Program-made: the position numbers and the translations under genes | Source: JACDAN01 sp963847235 | GTDB taxonomy: Bacteria > Actinomycetota > Thermoleophilia > Gaiellales > Gaiellaceae | Direction: 5' to 3' | Length of the DNA: 64,000 bases | Assembly (NCBI GenBank): GCA_963847235.1 | Contig: CAWJYU010000009.1 | Span: 1 to 64,000 of the forward strand | Notes under the pieces: generated by a model | What the model saw: only the letters and a program-made list of their open reading frames with translations | Databases searched by the model: none | What the model was told of the DNA's origin: nothing | Shown: in pieces, positions 17,369-26,085 of the stretch | How the letters are laid out: each line of letters begins with the position of its first letter | Position numbering within the stretch: the stretch's first letter is position 1

Positions 17369-18447
17369 GCGCTCAGACCGTCGGGGGCCGGTACCGGGTC
17401 GAGCGCTCGCTCGGCCATGGCGGCATGGCGACTGTGCACCTCGCGCGGGACGAGCGACTCGGCCGGGATGTTGCGATCAAACGTCTTTCCGAGGCGCTGA
17501 GCGGCGACGAGGTCTTTCGCGAGCGCTTCACGCGCGAGGCCCGCACGGCCGCCGGGCTCTCCCACCCGAACATCGTCGCGGTGTTCGATGTCGGCGAGGA
17601 GGACGGGATCCCCTTCATCGTCATGGAGTGCGTCGACGGACGCACGCTCGCCGACCTCCTCGCACAAGGCGGTCCGCTCGACCCCGACCGGGCCGTCGAT
17701 CTGATCCTCCAGGCCTGCGCGGGGCTCGAGCACGCTCACGCGGCCGGCCTCGTCCACCGCGACATCAAGCCGCAGAACCTGCTCGTCCGCGACGACGACA
17801 CGCTCAAGGTCGCGGATTTCGGGATCGCCCGGCCGGTCGACGGCACGCAACTCACGCTTGCCGGAACGATCCTGGGGACGGCTGCCTACCTGTCGCCGGA
17901 GCAGGCCCTGGGCGAGCGAGTCAGCGCAGCCGCAGACCTCTACTCGCTGGGAGCGGTGAGCTACGAGGTCCTGTCCGGAAGGCCGCCGTACGAGTTCGAG
18001 TCACTCGCCGAGCTCCCGGTCAAGCAGCGCGAGGGGCCACCTCCACCCATCGCCGGGGTCTCCGAGGAGCTCTACGAGGTGCTGTGCCGGTGCCTGGCGC
18101 CGGACCCCTCCGACCGGCCCGCGTCGGCAGCCGCGCTGGCGCACGAGCTGGCGCAGGCATCGGAGCTGCCGACGGAGGCGATGCCCGCGACCGAGGTCAC
18201 CGCCGCGACCGAAGTGATGGAACGGCCCGGCCGCGCTGTCCGCGTGACGCGGTCGCAGGCCGTGGTCGCCGCCCTCCTCGGCGCTGCGGCGCTCGTGGGC
18301 GGCCTGGCATTCGGGCTCTCGCGTGGAGGAGACGACCCGCCGCCGCCGCCGGCACAGCCCGCTCGCGTGGATGACGTCCCTCGCGGAGAAACGCCGACCG
18401 AGTCGGCGAGAGTGCTTGCGGACTGGCTGCGCGCTCGGGCCGGCTAG
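17365..18447 (+). CDS. Ser/Thr protein kinase with one transmembrane segment (PknB/Hanks type)
   Basis: 360 aa. Kinase motifs in order: GHGGMATV (glycine loop, residues 17-24), VAIK (Lys39), HRDIKPQN (catalytic loop, near 132), ADFGIARP (near 150) and AAYLSPEQ (activation-segment end). After a Pro/Thr linker a transmembrane helix (VVAALLGAAALVGGLAFGL, about 300-318) leads to a short external tail without PASTA repeats. It is a membrane signalling kinase, probably autophosphorylating. Coupled by ATGA to the lipoprotein and convergent with an ECF sigma factor (4-nt overlap), which suggests one envelope-signalling locus. Confidence 0.94.
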   Translation: MSAQTVGGRYRVERSLGHGGMATVHLARDERLGRDVAIKRLSEALSGDEVFRERFTREARTAAGLSHPNIVAVFDVGEEDGIPFIVMECVDGRTLADLLAQGGPLDPDRAVDLILQACAGLEHAHAAGLVHRDIKPQNLLVRDDDTLKVADFGIARPVDGTQLTLAGTILGTAAYLSPEQALGERVSAAADLYSLGAVSYEVLSGRPPYEFESLAELPVKQREGPPPPIAGVSEELYEVLCRCLAPDPSDRPASAAALAHELAQASELPTEAMPATEVTAATEVMERPGRAVRVTRSQAVVAALLGAAALVGGLAFGLSRGGDDPPPPPAQPARVDDVPRGETPTESARVLADWLRARAG

Positions 18448-19040
18448 GCGAGCGGCGCTTCGAGGACTTCGGGAGCCCTCTCGGGCTCGCCGAAGGTGAT
18501 GCCCTCGCGGGCCAGCGACAGCTGGACTTCCTCGCGAGCCTTGTAGATCCGCCACTTGACGGTCGCGAGCGTGATCTCGAGGGAGTCGGCGATCTCCGTG
18601 TACGAGAGGCCGACCACGTCCCGGAGCAGCAGCGCCATCTTCAGGTCGACCGTGAGGTCGTTGACGGCGCGCCACACGGCGTCCATCGCCTCGACCTGCT
18701 CGACCGGCGCATCCAGCACCTCGAGCGGCGGGATGTCGTCGAGGCAGACGACTGCGCGCGGGCGTCTCTCCACGGCTCGCAGCTCGTCCAGCACGCGGTT
18801 CTTCGTCACCTGGAAGAGCCAGGTCGTGAACCGGCACCGGAGCGAGAACTTCGGCAAGCCCTGGTAGACCCGGAGGAAGACTTCCTGGGTGAGGTCCTCG
18901 GCGAGCGCGCGATCCCCGACGAGCCGCAGGACGTAGTTGTACACGGGCGTCTCGTAGGCCCGGACAATGAGGCTGAAAGCGCGCTCATCACCGCGCTGAG
19001 CCTTCTTCAGAACACCGAAATCTGGCTGGGGGAGCGCCAA
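18444..19040 (-). CDS. ECF-type RNA polymerase sigma factor
   Basis: 198 aa, TTG start. Region 2: YVLRLVGDRALAEDLTQEVFLRVYQGL and FTTWLFQVTKNRVLDELR. Region 4: LLLRDVVGLSYTEIADSLEITLATVKWRIYKARE. A short C-terminal tail follows. It directs transcription of a specific regulon. No anti-sigma gene adjoins it; the acidic lipoprotein and kinase on the other strand are the nearest signalling genes. TATACT lies 8 nt before the TTG, suggesting a near-leaderless mRNA. Confidence 0.93.
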   Translation of the reverse strand: MALPQPDFGVLKKAQRGDERAFSLIVRAYETPVYNYVLRLVGDRALAEDLTQEVFLRVYQGLPKFSLRCRFTTWLFQVTKNRVLDELRAVERRPRAVVCLDDIPPLEVLDAPVEQVEAMDAVWRAVNDLTVDLKMALLLRDVVGLSYTEIADSLEITLATVKWRIYKAREEVQLSLAREGITFGEPERAPEVLEAPLA

Positions 19041-19048
19041 GTCGCTGG

Positions 19049-19074
19049 AGTATAGACGGGTACTCGCTAACCCG
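19049..19074 (-). promoter_or_regulatory. Promoter of the ECF sigma gene with an internal inverted repeat
   Basis: -10 TATACT at 19054-19049 (minus strand). The upstream 20 bases contain an inverted repeat, CGGGT and ACCCG with an 8-nt spacer (19057-19074), between the -35 and -10 positions, as an operator would be. No perfect -35 at normal spacing. Confidence 0.45.
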
Positions 19075-20536
19075 ATATCAAGTTTTTACCGGTCATCTGT
19101 AAAGGCTTATCGAGCTTCAGGAGCTCGAGGGCCGCAGGAGCCAAGTCTGCCAGTTCTCCGTCGGAAATGGAAGCGTTCGTATCGGTCAGCACAAGCGGCA
19201 CGAGGTTCGTCGTGTGGGCCGTGTGAGGGCTTCCGTCGGGCTGGAGCATCTGCTCGGCGTTGCCGTGATCGGCCGTGACGAGGCAGACGCCGCCCCGCTC
19301 TCGCACCGCCTCCACGACGCGTCCCAGGCAGGCGTCTACCGTTTCCACCGCCCTGATCGCCGCCGGGATCGAGCCGGTGTGGCCGACCATGTCCGGGTTC
19401 GCAAAGTTGAGCACGGCGAAGGCGAAGTCGTCGGACTCGACTGCCTGCACGAAGCGGTCGGTGAGCTCTGGTGCCGACATCTCCGGCTTGTGGTCGTAGC
19501 TCGGAACGTCGCGAGGTGACGGCACGAGGATGCGCACCTCGCCCGGCCACTCCTCCTCCCTGCCGCCGTTGAAGAAGTACGTGACGTGTGCGTACTTCTC
19601 CGTCTCGGCGACGTGGAGCTGGCGGAGGCCGTTCTCGGCGAGGACCTCCGCGAGCGTGTTCTCGACCTCCTGCACGCCGAAGACGACCGGGCAGTCGAAG
19701 TCGTCGCGGTAGCGCGTCATCGTCACCACGTCGAATCCTGAGGCCAGAAGCTTCTGCGTCAACTGCCTCGCGCGGTCGGGGCGGAAGTTGAACACGATCG
19801 AAACATCTCCGGCTGCGATTCGGGGCCGGCCCGCGAGCACGACGGGCTCGATGAACTCGTCCGTGACACCCGCGTCGTAGCTGCGTTGCACTTCCGTGAC
19901 GGGGTCTGACCCCTGAACGCCTTCGCCACGAATCAGTGCCGCAAGTGCGCGCTCGGTGCGTTCCCAGCGCCCGTCGCGGTCCATTGCGTAGTAGCGGCCC
20001 ACGACGGTTGCGATCCGGTCGGCCGGGAGCTCGGCCAGGTCCGACACGGACGACGTCGGCGAGACGTCGCGTCCGTCGGTGAAGGCGTGGATCCACGTGC
20101 GGTCCTCCATGCCCTGGCGTCGCGCGAGCTCGAGAAGCGCCCGGAGGTGATCGATGTGCGAGTGGACGCCGCCGTAGGAGACGAGCCCGAGCAGGTGGAC
20201 GTCCGTCCCGCGCTCCTTCGCGCGCTCGAAAGCCTCAACGAGCACCGGATTCACGAACAGCTCGCCGCTCTCGATCGCGACGTTGACCCGCATCAGGTCC
20301 TGAAAGAGCACCCGGCCCGAACCGATCGTCAGGTGACCGACCTCGGAGTTGCCCATCTGTCCGGGCGGGAGACCCACCGCCTCGCCCGAGGCTTTCAGGC
20401 GCGAGTGCGGGTACTCGGCCCAGAGGCGGTCGAAAACCGGCGTGTCCGCCAGCTCGACGGCGTTGCCGGGCGCGGGCGGCGCGCAGCCCCACCCGTCGAG
20501 GATGACCAGCGCTACGAAGTCGCGGCGGATCGGCAA
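19067..20536 (-). CDS. gpmI: 2,3-bisphosphoglycerate-independent phosphoglycerate mutase
   Basis: 489 aa. Converts 3- to 2-phosphoglycerate with two Mn2+. VALVILDGWGCAPP (metal Asp) starts the protein. The phospho-Ser is in GQMGNSEVGHLTIGSG (near residue 62). HLLGLVSYGGVHSHIDH and TDGRDVSPTSS line the substrate site. CLVTADHGNAEQM and PHTAHTTNLVP give the C-terminal metal ligands. Last gene of the gap-pgk-tpiA-gpmI operon, overlapping tpiA by 25 nt. An odd point is a copy of the dispersed palindrome inside the coding sequence (19901-19913), read as QGSDPV. Confidence 0.95.
   Translation of the reverse strand: MPIRRDFVALVILDGWGCAPPAPGNAVELADTPVFDRLWAEYPHSRLKASGEAVGLPPGQMGNSEVGHLTIGSGRVLFQDLMRVNVAIESGELFVNPVLVEAFERAKERGTDVHLLGLVSYGGVHSHIDHLRALLELARRQGMEDRTWIHAFTDGRDVSPTSSVSDLAELPADRIATVVGRYYAMDRDGRWERTERALAALIRGEGVQGSDPVTEVQRSYDAGVTDEFIEPVVLAGRPRIAAGDVSIVFNFRPDRARQLTQKLLASGFDVVTMTRYRDDFDCPVVFGVQEVENTLAEVLAENGLRQLHVAETEKYAHVTYFFNGGREEEWPGEVRILVPSPRDVPSYDHKPEMSAPELTDRFVQAVESDDFAFAVLNFANPDMVGHTGSIPAAIRAVETVDACLGRVVEAVRERGGVCLVTADHGNAEQMLQPDGSPHTAHTTNLVPLVLTDTNASISDGELADLAPAALELLKLDKPLQMTGKNLISG
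19901..19913. repeat. Dispersed 13-bp palindrome inside gpmI (GGGGTCTGACCCC)
   Basis: Same palindrome as in the intergenic gaps, here within the coding frame of gpmI, where it encodes GSDP in-frame. Confidence 0.8.
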
Positions 20537-21234
20537 ATCGAGATGAACGAGTCGAGCTCGAGCGAGGCGCCGCCGACGAGCGCGCCGTCGACGTCAGGCT
20601 GGCGCAGGAGCTCCTCTGCGTTGTCCGGCTTGACCGAGCCGCCGTAGAGCACCGGCACGTCCATGATGCTCTTGATCAGCGCGTGCGCCTCCTCGGCCTG
20701 GTCCGGCGTTGCCGTGCGACCGGTGCCGATCGCCCAGACCGGCTCGTAGGCGAGGGCGAGCCGGTCGAGGTGATCCTCGCCGACGACGACGCGGAGCGCC
20801 TCCACCTGGCGACGCAAGACCGCATCGGTCTCCCCCGCCTCTCGCTCGCCCTCCGTTTCTCCGACGCAGGCGATGACGCTTAGGCCGCCGTCGAGCGCGC
20901 CCTCGACTCGGAGTGCGGCCGTCTCGTCCGTCTCCGCGAAGAGCTGGCGCCGCTCCGAGTGCGCGACGATCGCGCCGGTCACGCCGAGCTCGGCGAGCAT
21001 CACCGGTGAAACCTCACCTGTGTACGGCCCTTCCTTCGCCCAGTGGACGCTCTGCGCGAACACGGCGATCGAGGTCCCGGCGAGGACTGACACGGCGTGG
21101 TGGAGCGACGTATACGGCGGGCAGACGACCACATCTGTTCCTTCGAGCTCAGATTCGCGGTCGCGCAGCTCGGCGCAGAACTCCGTCGTCTCCGACGGGG
21201 TCTTGAACATCTTCCAGTTGCCGGCGATAAGCAC
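20512..21234 (-). CDS. tpiA: Triosephosphate isomerase
   Basis: 240 aa TIM barrel. Interconverts DHAP and glyceraldehyde-3-phosphate. MLIAGNWKMFKT opens the protein (Asn and Lys of the active site), AHSERRQLF carries the catalytic His (near 92), AYEPVWAIGTGRTAT the catalytic Glu (near 164) and VPVLYGGSVKPDN the phosphate loop. Length is normal to slightly short. Nine nt separate it from pgk upstream and it overlaps gpmI downstream, so it sits in a tight operon. Confidence 0.96.
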   Translation of the reverse strand: MLIAGNWKMFKTPSETTEFCAELRDRESELEGTDVVVCPPYTSLHHAVSVLAGTSIAVFAQSVHWAKEGPYTGEVSPVMLAELGVTGAIVAHSERRQLFAETDETAALRVEGALDGGLSVIACVGETEGEREAGETDAVLRRQVEALRVVVGEDHLDRLALAYEPVWAIGTGRTATPDQAEEAHALIKSIMDVPVLYGGSVKPDNAEELLRQPDVDGALVGGASLELDSFISICRSAATS

Positions 21235-21243
21235 GTCGAGATC

Positions 21244-22288
21244 CTACGACGCCGGGATCGCGGCGACGCCGGGCAACTCCTCGCCCTCGAGCAGCTCGAG
21301 GGCCGCCCCGCCGCCCGTCGAGACCCACGACACCCGATTCTCGAGGCCCGAGCTCGGTGATCGCCCGGACGGAGTCGGCGCCGCCGACGACCGTGTAGCC
21401 GTCCACGCCGGCGACGGCCTCGGCGACCGCCTTCGTCCCCTCGGCGAAGCGCGGCCACTCGAAGACGCCCATCGGGCCGTTCCAGAACACCGTCTTCGCG
21501 CGGGCGAGACGCTCGGCGAAGAGCCGGCGCGTCTCGGGCCCGATGTCGAGACCGAGCCAGCCCTCCGGCAGCGAGTCGTACGGGACGACCTGCGACTCGG
21601 CATCGGCCTCGAACGCAGACGCCGCGACGACGTCGACCGGCAGCACGACCTCGAACTCCAGCGGGTTCGACTCCCGGATCTCCTCCGCCATCTTGCCGCC
21701 GACGAGCACCTCGTCGGCGCGCCCGCCCAGGTTACGGAGCACGCCGAGCTTGTCCTCCACCTTTGCGCCGCCCGAGACGAGGACGAACGGCCGCTCGACC
21801 TCCCCGAGCAGCCGGCCGAGCATCTCCAGCTCCCGCTCCAGCAGCAGGCCGGCGTACGCAGGAAGGAGCTCGGCGACGCCGACCGTCGACGCATGCGCCC
21901 GATGCGCGGAACCGAACGCATCCATCACGAACAGGTCGCGCTCGTCGGCGAGCTCCCGCGCGAACTGGGGGTCGTTCTTCGTCTCACCCGGATGGAAGCG
22001 CGTGTTCTCGAGCACGACCAGCCGCTCGTCGGAGATCAGCTCCCGCAACCGCGTCTCGACCGGCGCCATGGAGAAGGCGGGATCCGGTCCCTTCGGCCGC
22101 CCGAGATGAGAGCAGACCGCGACCTCCGACGCGTCCCGCTCCAGCAGCAGCTCCAGCGTCGGGAGCGCCGCCCGGATCCGCGTGTCGTCTGCGACGCGAC
22201 CGTCGTCGAGCGGCACGTTGAGGTCCGCGCGCACGAGCACGCGCTTGCCCGCGACGTCGGCGTCGCGTACCGAGCGCGGCCGTCGCAA
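21244..22288 (-). CDS. pgk: Phosphoglycerate kinase, one frameshift
   Basis: About 347 aa; bacterial PGK is usually near 390. Start TTG at 22288, 1 nt after the gap stop, giving RRPRSVRDADVAGKRVLVRADLNVP. Seen: SHLGRPKGPDP, LENTRFHPGETKND, MDAFGSAHRAHAS, FVLVSGGAKVEDKLGVL, FWNGPMGVFEWPRF and, after a slip near 21350, VSTGGGAALELLEGEELPG. The segment after GGKMAEEIRE lacks some 30 residues of the usual inter-domain region. Transfers phosphate from 1,3-bisphosphoglycerate to ADP. An essential gene, so the frameshift is probably an assembly error. Confidence 0.92.
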
Positions 22289-22289
22289 A

Positions 22290-23331
22290 CTACGCGGGAA
22301 CCGCTTCGCCCACCGAGGCGGCGATCTTCTCGACGACGTCGGCGAGGCGGCAGCTGTAGCCCCACTCGTTGTCGTACCAGCCGATCGTCTTGACCATCCG
22401 ACCGAGCGACATCGTCGACAGGCCGTCGAGGATGCAGCTGGCGGGATTGCCGACGATGTCGGACGAGACGATCGCGTCCTCGGTGAAGACCACGATGCCA
22501 TTCAGCGCGCCGCCGGCTGCCCGTTCGAAGGCAGCGTTCACCTCTTCCACGCTCGCCTCGCGCTCCAGCACGCAGACGAGGTCGGTGACGCTCCCGTCCG
22601 GGACCGGAACCCGCATCGCCATCCCGTCGAGCTTCCCCTTCAGCTCCGGGATCACGAGCGAGGTCGCCTTCGCGGCACCCGTCGATGCCGGGACGATGTT
22701 CTGCGGCGCGGCGCGCATCCGGCGCAGGTCGGGCTTGCCCTTGCGAGTCAGCGCGATCTGGTCGAGCAGCTGCTGCTCGGTGGTGTACGCGTGGATCGTC
22801 GTCATGAAGCCGGACTCGATCCCGAACTCGTCCAGGAGCACCTTCGCCATCGGCGCGACCGAGTTCGTCGTGCACGACGCGTTGGAGACGATGTTGTGCT
22901 GGTCGGGGTCGTAGGCGTCGTCGTTGACCCCGAGCACCAGCGTGACGTCTGGGTCGGTCGCCGGTGCCGAGATCACGATCTTCTTCGCCCCCGCGTCCAG
23001 GTGCTTCTGCGCGCCTTCGCGGTCGGTGAAGAGGCCCGTCGACTCGACGACGACGTCGATCGTCGAGGTCGCCCCACGGAAGCGCCTGCGGCTCGCGCTC
23101 GGAGAGCACGCGGTACGAGGTCCCGTCCACGATCAGCTCGCCCTCGCCGTGCGAGACCTCCGCCTCGAGGACGCCGTGCGTCGAGTCGTACTTGAGCATG
23201 TGCGCGAGCACGTCGTCGGACGCGAGGTCGTTGATCGCCACGACCTCGAAGTCCGGGTCGCGCTTCATGTAGGCGCGGAAGAAGTTGCGGCCGATGCGGC
23301 CGAATCCGTTGATCGCTACTCGCTTCGCCAT
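22290..23331 (-). CDS. gap: Glyceraldehyde-3-phosphate dehydrogenase, one frameshift
   Basis: About 346 aa. N-terminal NAD-binding MAKRVAINGFGRIGRNFFRA. After LPWG the frame slips (near 23070), and the other frame gives a natural continuation ending in KKIVISAPATDPDVTLVLGVN. The catalytic Cys is in IVSNASCTTNSVAPM (near 156). MTTIHAYTTEQQLLD, RAAPQNIVPASTGAAKA and WYDNEWGYSCRLADVV complete the family set. First gene of the glycolytic operon, with a Shine-Dalgarno (AAGGGGG) and a separate -10. The first half matches the NAD-dependent glycolytic type. Confidence 0.94.
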
Positions 23332-23355
23332 GAATCCCCCTTGTCGCTCCGACCG

Positions 23356-23361
23356 AGTCTA
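23356..23361 (-). promoter_or_regulatory. Candidate -10 (TAGACT) of the gap-pgk-tpiA-gpmI operon
   Basis: TAGACT on the minus strand, 24 nt before the gap ATG, with AAGGGGG in between: a leadered transcript, unlike many neighbours. Confidence 0.45.
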
Positions 23362-23426
23362 AATCGGATTCGGCTCCCGCCGGTTCTCGAGGAAGGAAGT
23401 CGCCGGGCGCTGCGAATGTAGAAGCC

Positions 23427-24875
23427 GTGACGCCGATCCACGTATTGACCGCTGCGCTACTCGCCGCCCTGTCGCTGGCCGGCGGAGCCTCGGCGATGGA
23501 CGTCGGCGTGGTGGACGACTACGGCGTCGCACCGGCGAACTCGCCGGCGTTCTTCGACACCCTCGGCGCCCTCGGCATGCGCGAGAACAGGATCTCGATC
23601 GCCTGGGATCCGGCGGCGCCGACGACGATCGAACGTCAGGAGGCGTTGGAGCTCTACCTGCCGCTCGCCTCCCTGCGCGGTATCCGGGTCATCTTTGCGG
23701 TCTCTCCCGCGAAGGCGGACGCGATCAGCTCGAATTCGGCGGCGCCGGGGCAGTACGCCGCATTCCTCGCGCACCTGGCCCGAACGTTCCCGTCCGTCAA
23801 GGACTACGTGATCGGCAACGAGCCGAACCAGCCTCGCTTCTGGCAGCCGCAGTTCAGGCGCGGCGCGGCCGTCTCGCCGACCGCGTACTACCGGCTGCTC
23901 GCGCGCTCCTACGACGCGCTCAAGGCGGTCGATCCCTCGATCACGGTCATCGGCGTCGGGCTCTCGCCACGCGGAAACGACCAGCCGAACGCGGGCGACA
24001 ACGTCTCCGTGTCCCCGGTGCGCTTCATCAGCGGGCTCGGAAGGGCCTACCGGAGCTCCCGCCGACGGGCCCCGATCATGGACGAGCTCGCGTTCCACCC
24101 GTACCCGGACCGGGACACGGACAGCCTGATGAAGGGCTACCGGTGGCCGAACGCCGGAGTTCCCAACCTCGGTCGCATCAAGCAGGCGTTCTGGGATGCC
24201 TTCCGCGGCACGCGCCAGCCGACGTTCGGCGAAGGACGTTCCCGCGGACGGATGGCGTTCCGGCTCGACGAGCTCGGGTGGCAGGTCCGAATCCCACCGG
24301 GCTCGGCAGCGGCCTACGTCGGCTTCGAGAGCGTGCGGCCGACGACAGAGGCGAACCAGTCGGGGATCTACGCACAGGCGATCCGCTACCTCGCGTGTGA
24401 CGCGTCGGTGCGCTCGGTCCTGTTCTTCCTTCTCCGCGACGAGCCGGACCTCGAGCGTTGGCAGGCCGGCCTGCTCCGCGCGGACGGGTCGCCGCGATCC
24501 TCGTTCGACTCCGTGAAGGCCGAGCTCGGGCGAAGCAACGGCAGGTGCGCCGGGCAGCTCCGCTCCTGGCGCCACACCGCGCGCGTCGTAGGCGCCCGCC
24601 TTCGCTTCCCGAGGAAGCGGGTCCTGCCGGCGCGGCGGCTGGCGCTGGCGCTCGTCGCGAACGCCGAGGAGGACGCAACGGCCGAGTCCGCCCTCTACCG
24701 CGGTAAGCGGCGGATCCTGCGCACCCGGACGACCGTGAAGGCGTACCGCTCCCGCGTGATCCGCGTAAAGGCTCGCTTCCGTCCGGGGCGCTACACCCTG
24801 CGCGTCACGCTTCGAGCGTCGCTGAATCCGGCGCGCAGGAGCTCGTTCTCGGCGCCGCTCCGCATCACGCGGTAG
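23427..24875 (+). CDS. Secreted glycoside-hydrolase-like (clan GH-A type) protein
   Basis: 482 aa, GTG start with GAATGT 7 nt upstream. A Sec signal ends at ASA (residue 23). A (beta/alpha)8-barrel is suggested by VIGNEPNQPRFWQPQF, where Glu132 would be the acid/base of clan GH-A, and LDELGWQ, where Glu282 would be the nucleophile; HPYPD lies between. After the barrel comes a basic beta domain (about 365-482, RSWRHTARVVGARLRFPRKR...). The same core recurs in the two GH-like genes at 31542 and 36570. Substrate unknown. It is extracellular or surface-associated. Confidence 0.75.
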   Translation: MTPIHVLTAALLAALSLAGGASAMDVGVVDDYGVAPANSPAFFDTLGALGMRENRISIAWDPAAPTTIERQEALELYLPLASLRGIRVIFAVSPAKADAISSNSAAPGQYAAFLAHLARTFPSVKDYVIGNEPNQPRFWQPQFRRGAAVSPTAYYRLLARSYDALKAVDPSITVIGVGLSPRGNDQPNAGDNVSVSPVRFISGLGRAYRSSRRRAPIMDELAFHPYPDRDTDSLMKGYRWPNAGVPNLGRIKQAFWDAFRGTRQPTFGEGRSRGRMAFRLDELGWQVRIPPGSAAAYVGFESVRPTTEANQSGIYAQAIRYLACDASVRSVLFFLLRDEPDLERWQAGLLRADGSPRSSFDSVKAELGRSNGRCAGQLRSWRHTARVVGARLRFPRKRVLPARRLALALVANAEEDATAESALYRGKRRILRTRTTVKAYRSRVIRVKARFRPGRYTLRVTLRASLNPARRSSFSAPLRITR

Positions 24876-25154
24876 TTCACCCGCCGGGTTTCAGTCATAC
24901 TCACTCGACGGCGGGTCTGCGCTCGTCCGGTGTCGAATTCAGACCCCGTTCGACGCCAAGGTCCGGAGCGCGGTTCAACTGGAGGGGGAGGTCGTCCTCG
25001 GAGCTTCCCCTCCGGCCCGCCGCTCTCGTTCGGCGATCGCCGTTGGTTGACGGATTGGAGCGGCGTGCCGTCGTACCACGGCCGCGCGGGCAGAGCCCGT
25101 ACGGCCTCTACGGTCGGCGTCGACAAGCGACGCCTTAGCGGCCCGCCGCGAGTC
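24876..25154. other. Gap without a gene; half-site of the dispersed palindrome
   Basis: 279 bp between the GH-like stop and the corrected whiA stop. It holds TTCAGACCCCGTTCG near 24938-24952, a degenerate half of the GGGGTCAGACCCC palindrome. No promoter, tRNA or believable ORF. Confidence 0.5.
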
Positions 25155-26063
25155 CTAGGTTTCGGCGATTCGAATGAGTTTCTGGAGGCGCCGGTGGACT
25201 GTCGCTTTCGTCGCCGGTGGCCGGCACTTGAGCCCAGCTCACGCAGCGAGATCGATGGATGCGCAAGTCGGAGCTCTGCGAGCTCTCGCAGTTCGTCCGG
25301 CAAGCCGTTCGAAACCGCGGCGCTCGAGTCTCCGAACTGCCTTCAGTTGCTTTCCCGCCGCGCGGCTCGAGCGCACGAGATTCGCGTGGTCCGCGTTCGC
25401 CAGCCGGTTCGCCCGTGCCTTCGCTGCTCCGACGACGCCTCGCTCGGCGAACGTCAAGACGGCGCCGGCGGCCCCGGCCGCGGCGAGCACCTCCGAGATG
25501 GTCTCGACCGCCTTGGCGTAGGCGAATGCGTGCCCGCTTCGCTCGTGGACACCGAGCTCGATCTCCTCGGCCGCAGCGACCCGAGCGATGAACTCGGCGC
25601 CGCTCCGCTCGCTGGTCCGCAGCTCGAGATGCGACCGGGAGACGCTTCCGGCGCCCAGCAGCGCCCCGCGCAGGTAGGCGCCACGGCAGCACGACCGCGC
25701 CACGACCCGCTTCGGCGGCGTGTCGAGCGGCGCGAGCCGCGCGCTGACCACACCGGCCTCGTGCAGCACCTGGAGGGCGCGGCTCTCACCTTCGACGTGG
25801 AGCTGGTAGCGCGTTCCGCCGTCGAAGGCCCGGCGCCGGTAGCTCCGGATCTCGCCGCGAACGCCGAAGCCCCGAAGCAGCGAGAACGACCGCCGCGCCA
25901 CGGCCGAGCTGGACACGTCGAGATGGACGGACACCTCGCCACGACCGCGGAGATGGATCGAGCCCGCAGTGTGGAAGAGCGCAGACAGCTCCGCGAGCTT
26001 GTCGCACTCGCGCCGCGGGGCGATCGCCGCCAGCTCGTTTCGCACGTCCTCCGAAAGCGCCAC
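25155..26063 (-). CDS. whiA: WhiA-family DNA-binding regulator, two frameshifts near the C-terminus
   Basis: About 302 aa, GTG at 26063. An N-terminal LAGLIDADG-like domain (LSALFHTAGSIHLRGRGEVSVHLD, RGAYLRGALLGAGSVSRS, HLELRT) is followed by a helical C-terminal domain (RANRLANADHANLVRSSRAA). Slips near 25300 and near 25226 restore LPDELRELAELRLAHPSISL and then CRPPATKATVHRRLQKLIRI, the WhiA HTH, ending at the TAG at 25155. Family knowledge: WhiA controls sporulation in streptomycetes and cell division in other Gram-positives. Here it stands alone, apart from the rapZ/yvcK genes often beside it. Divergent from pruA. Confidence 0.9.
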
Positions 26064-26070
26064 GTCCGGC

Positions 26071-26076
26071 TATACG
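26071..26076 (+). promoter_or_regulatory. -10 element (TATACG) for pruA
   Basis: TATACG, 9 nt before the GTG at 26086, in a 22-bp gap between divergent whiA and pruA. No Shine-Dalgarno, so pruA is probably leaderless. A whiA promoter must overlap it, but its -10 is not clear. Confidence 0.5.
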
Positions 26077-26085
26077 ATCACAGGC

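Noticed and set aside
22369..22914. A 181-codon plus-strand frame opposite gap
   Set aside because: Mirror of conserved GAPDH codons; the gap protein is clearly real.
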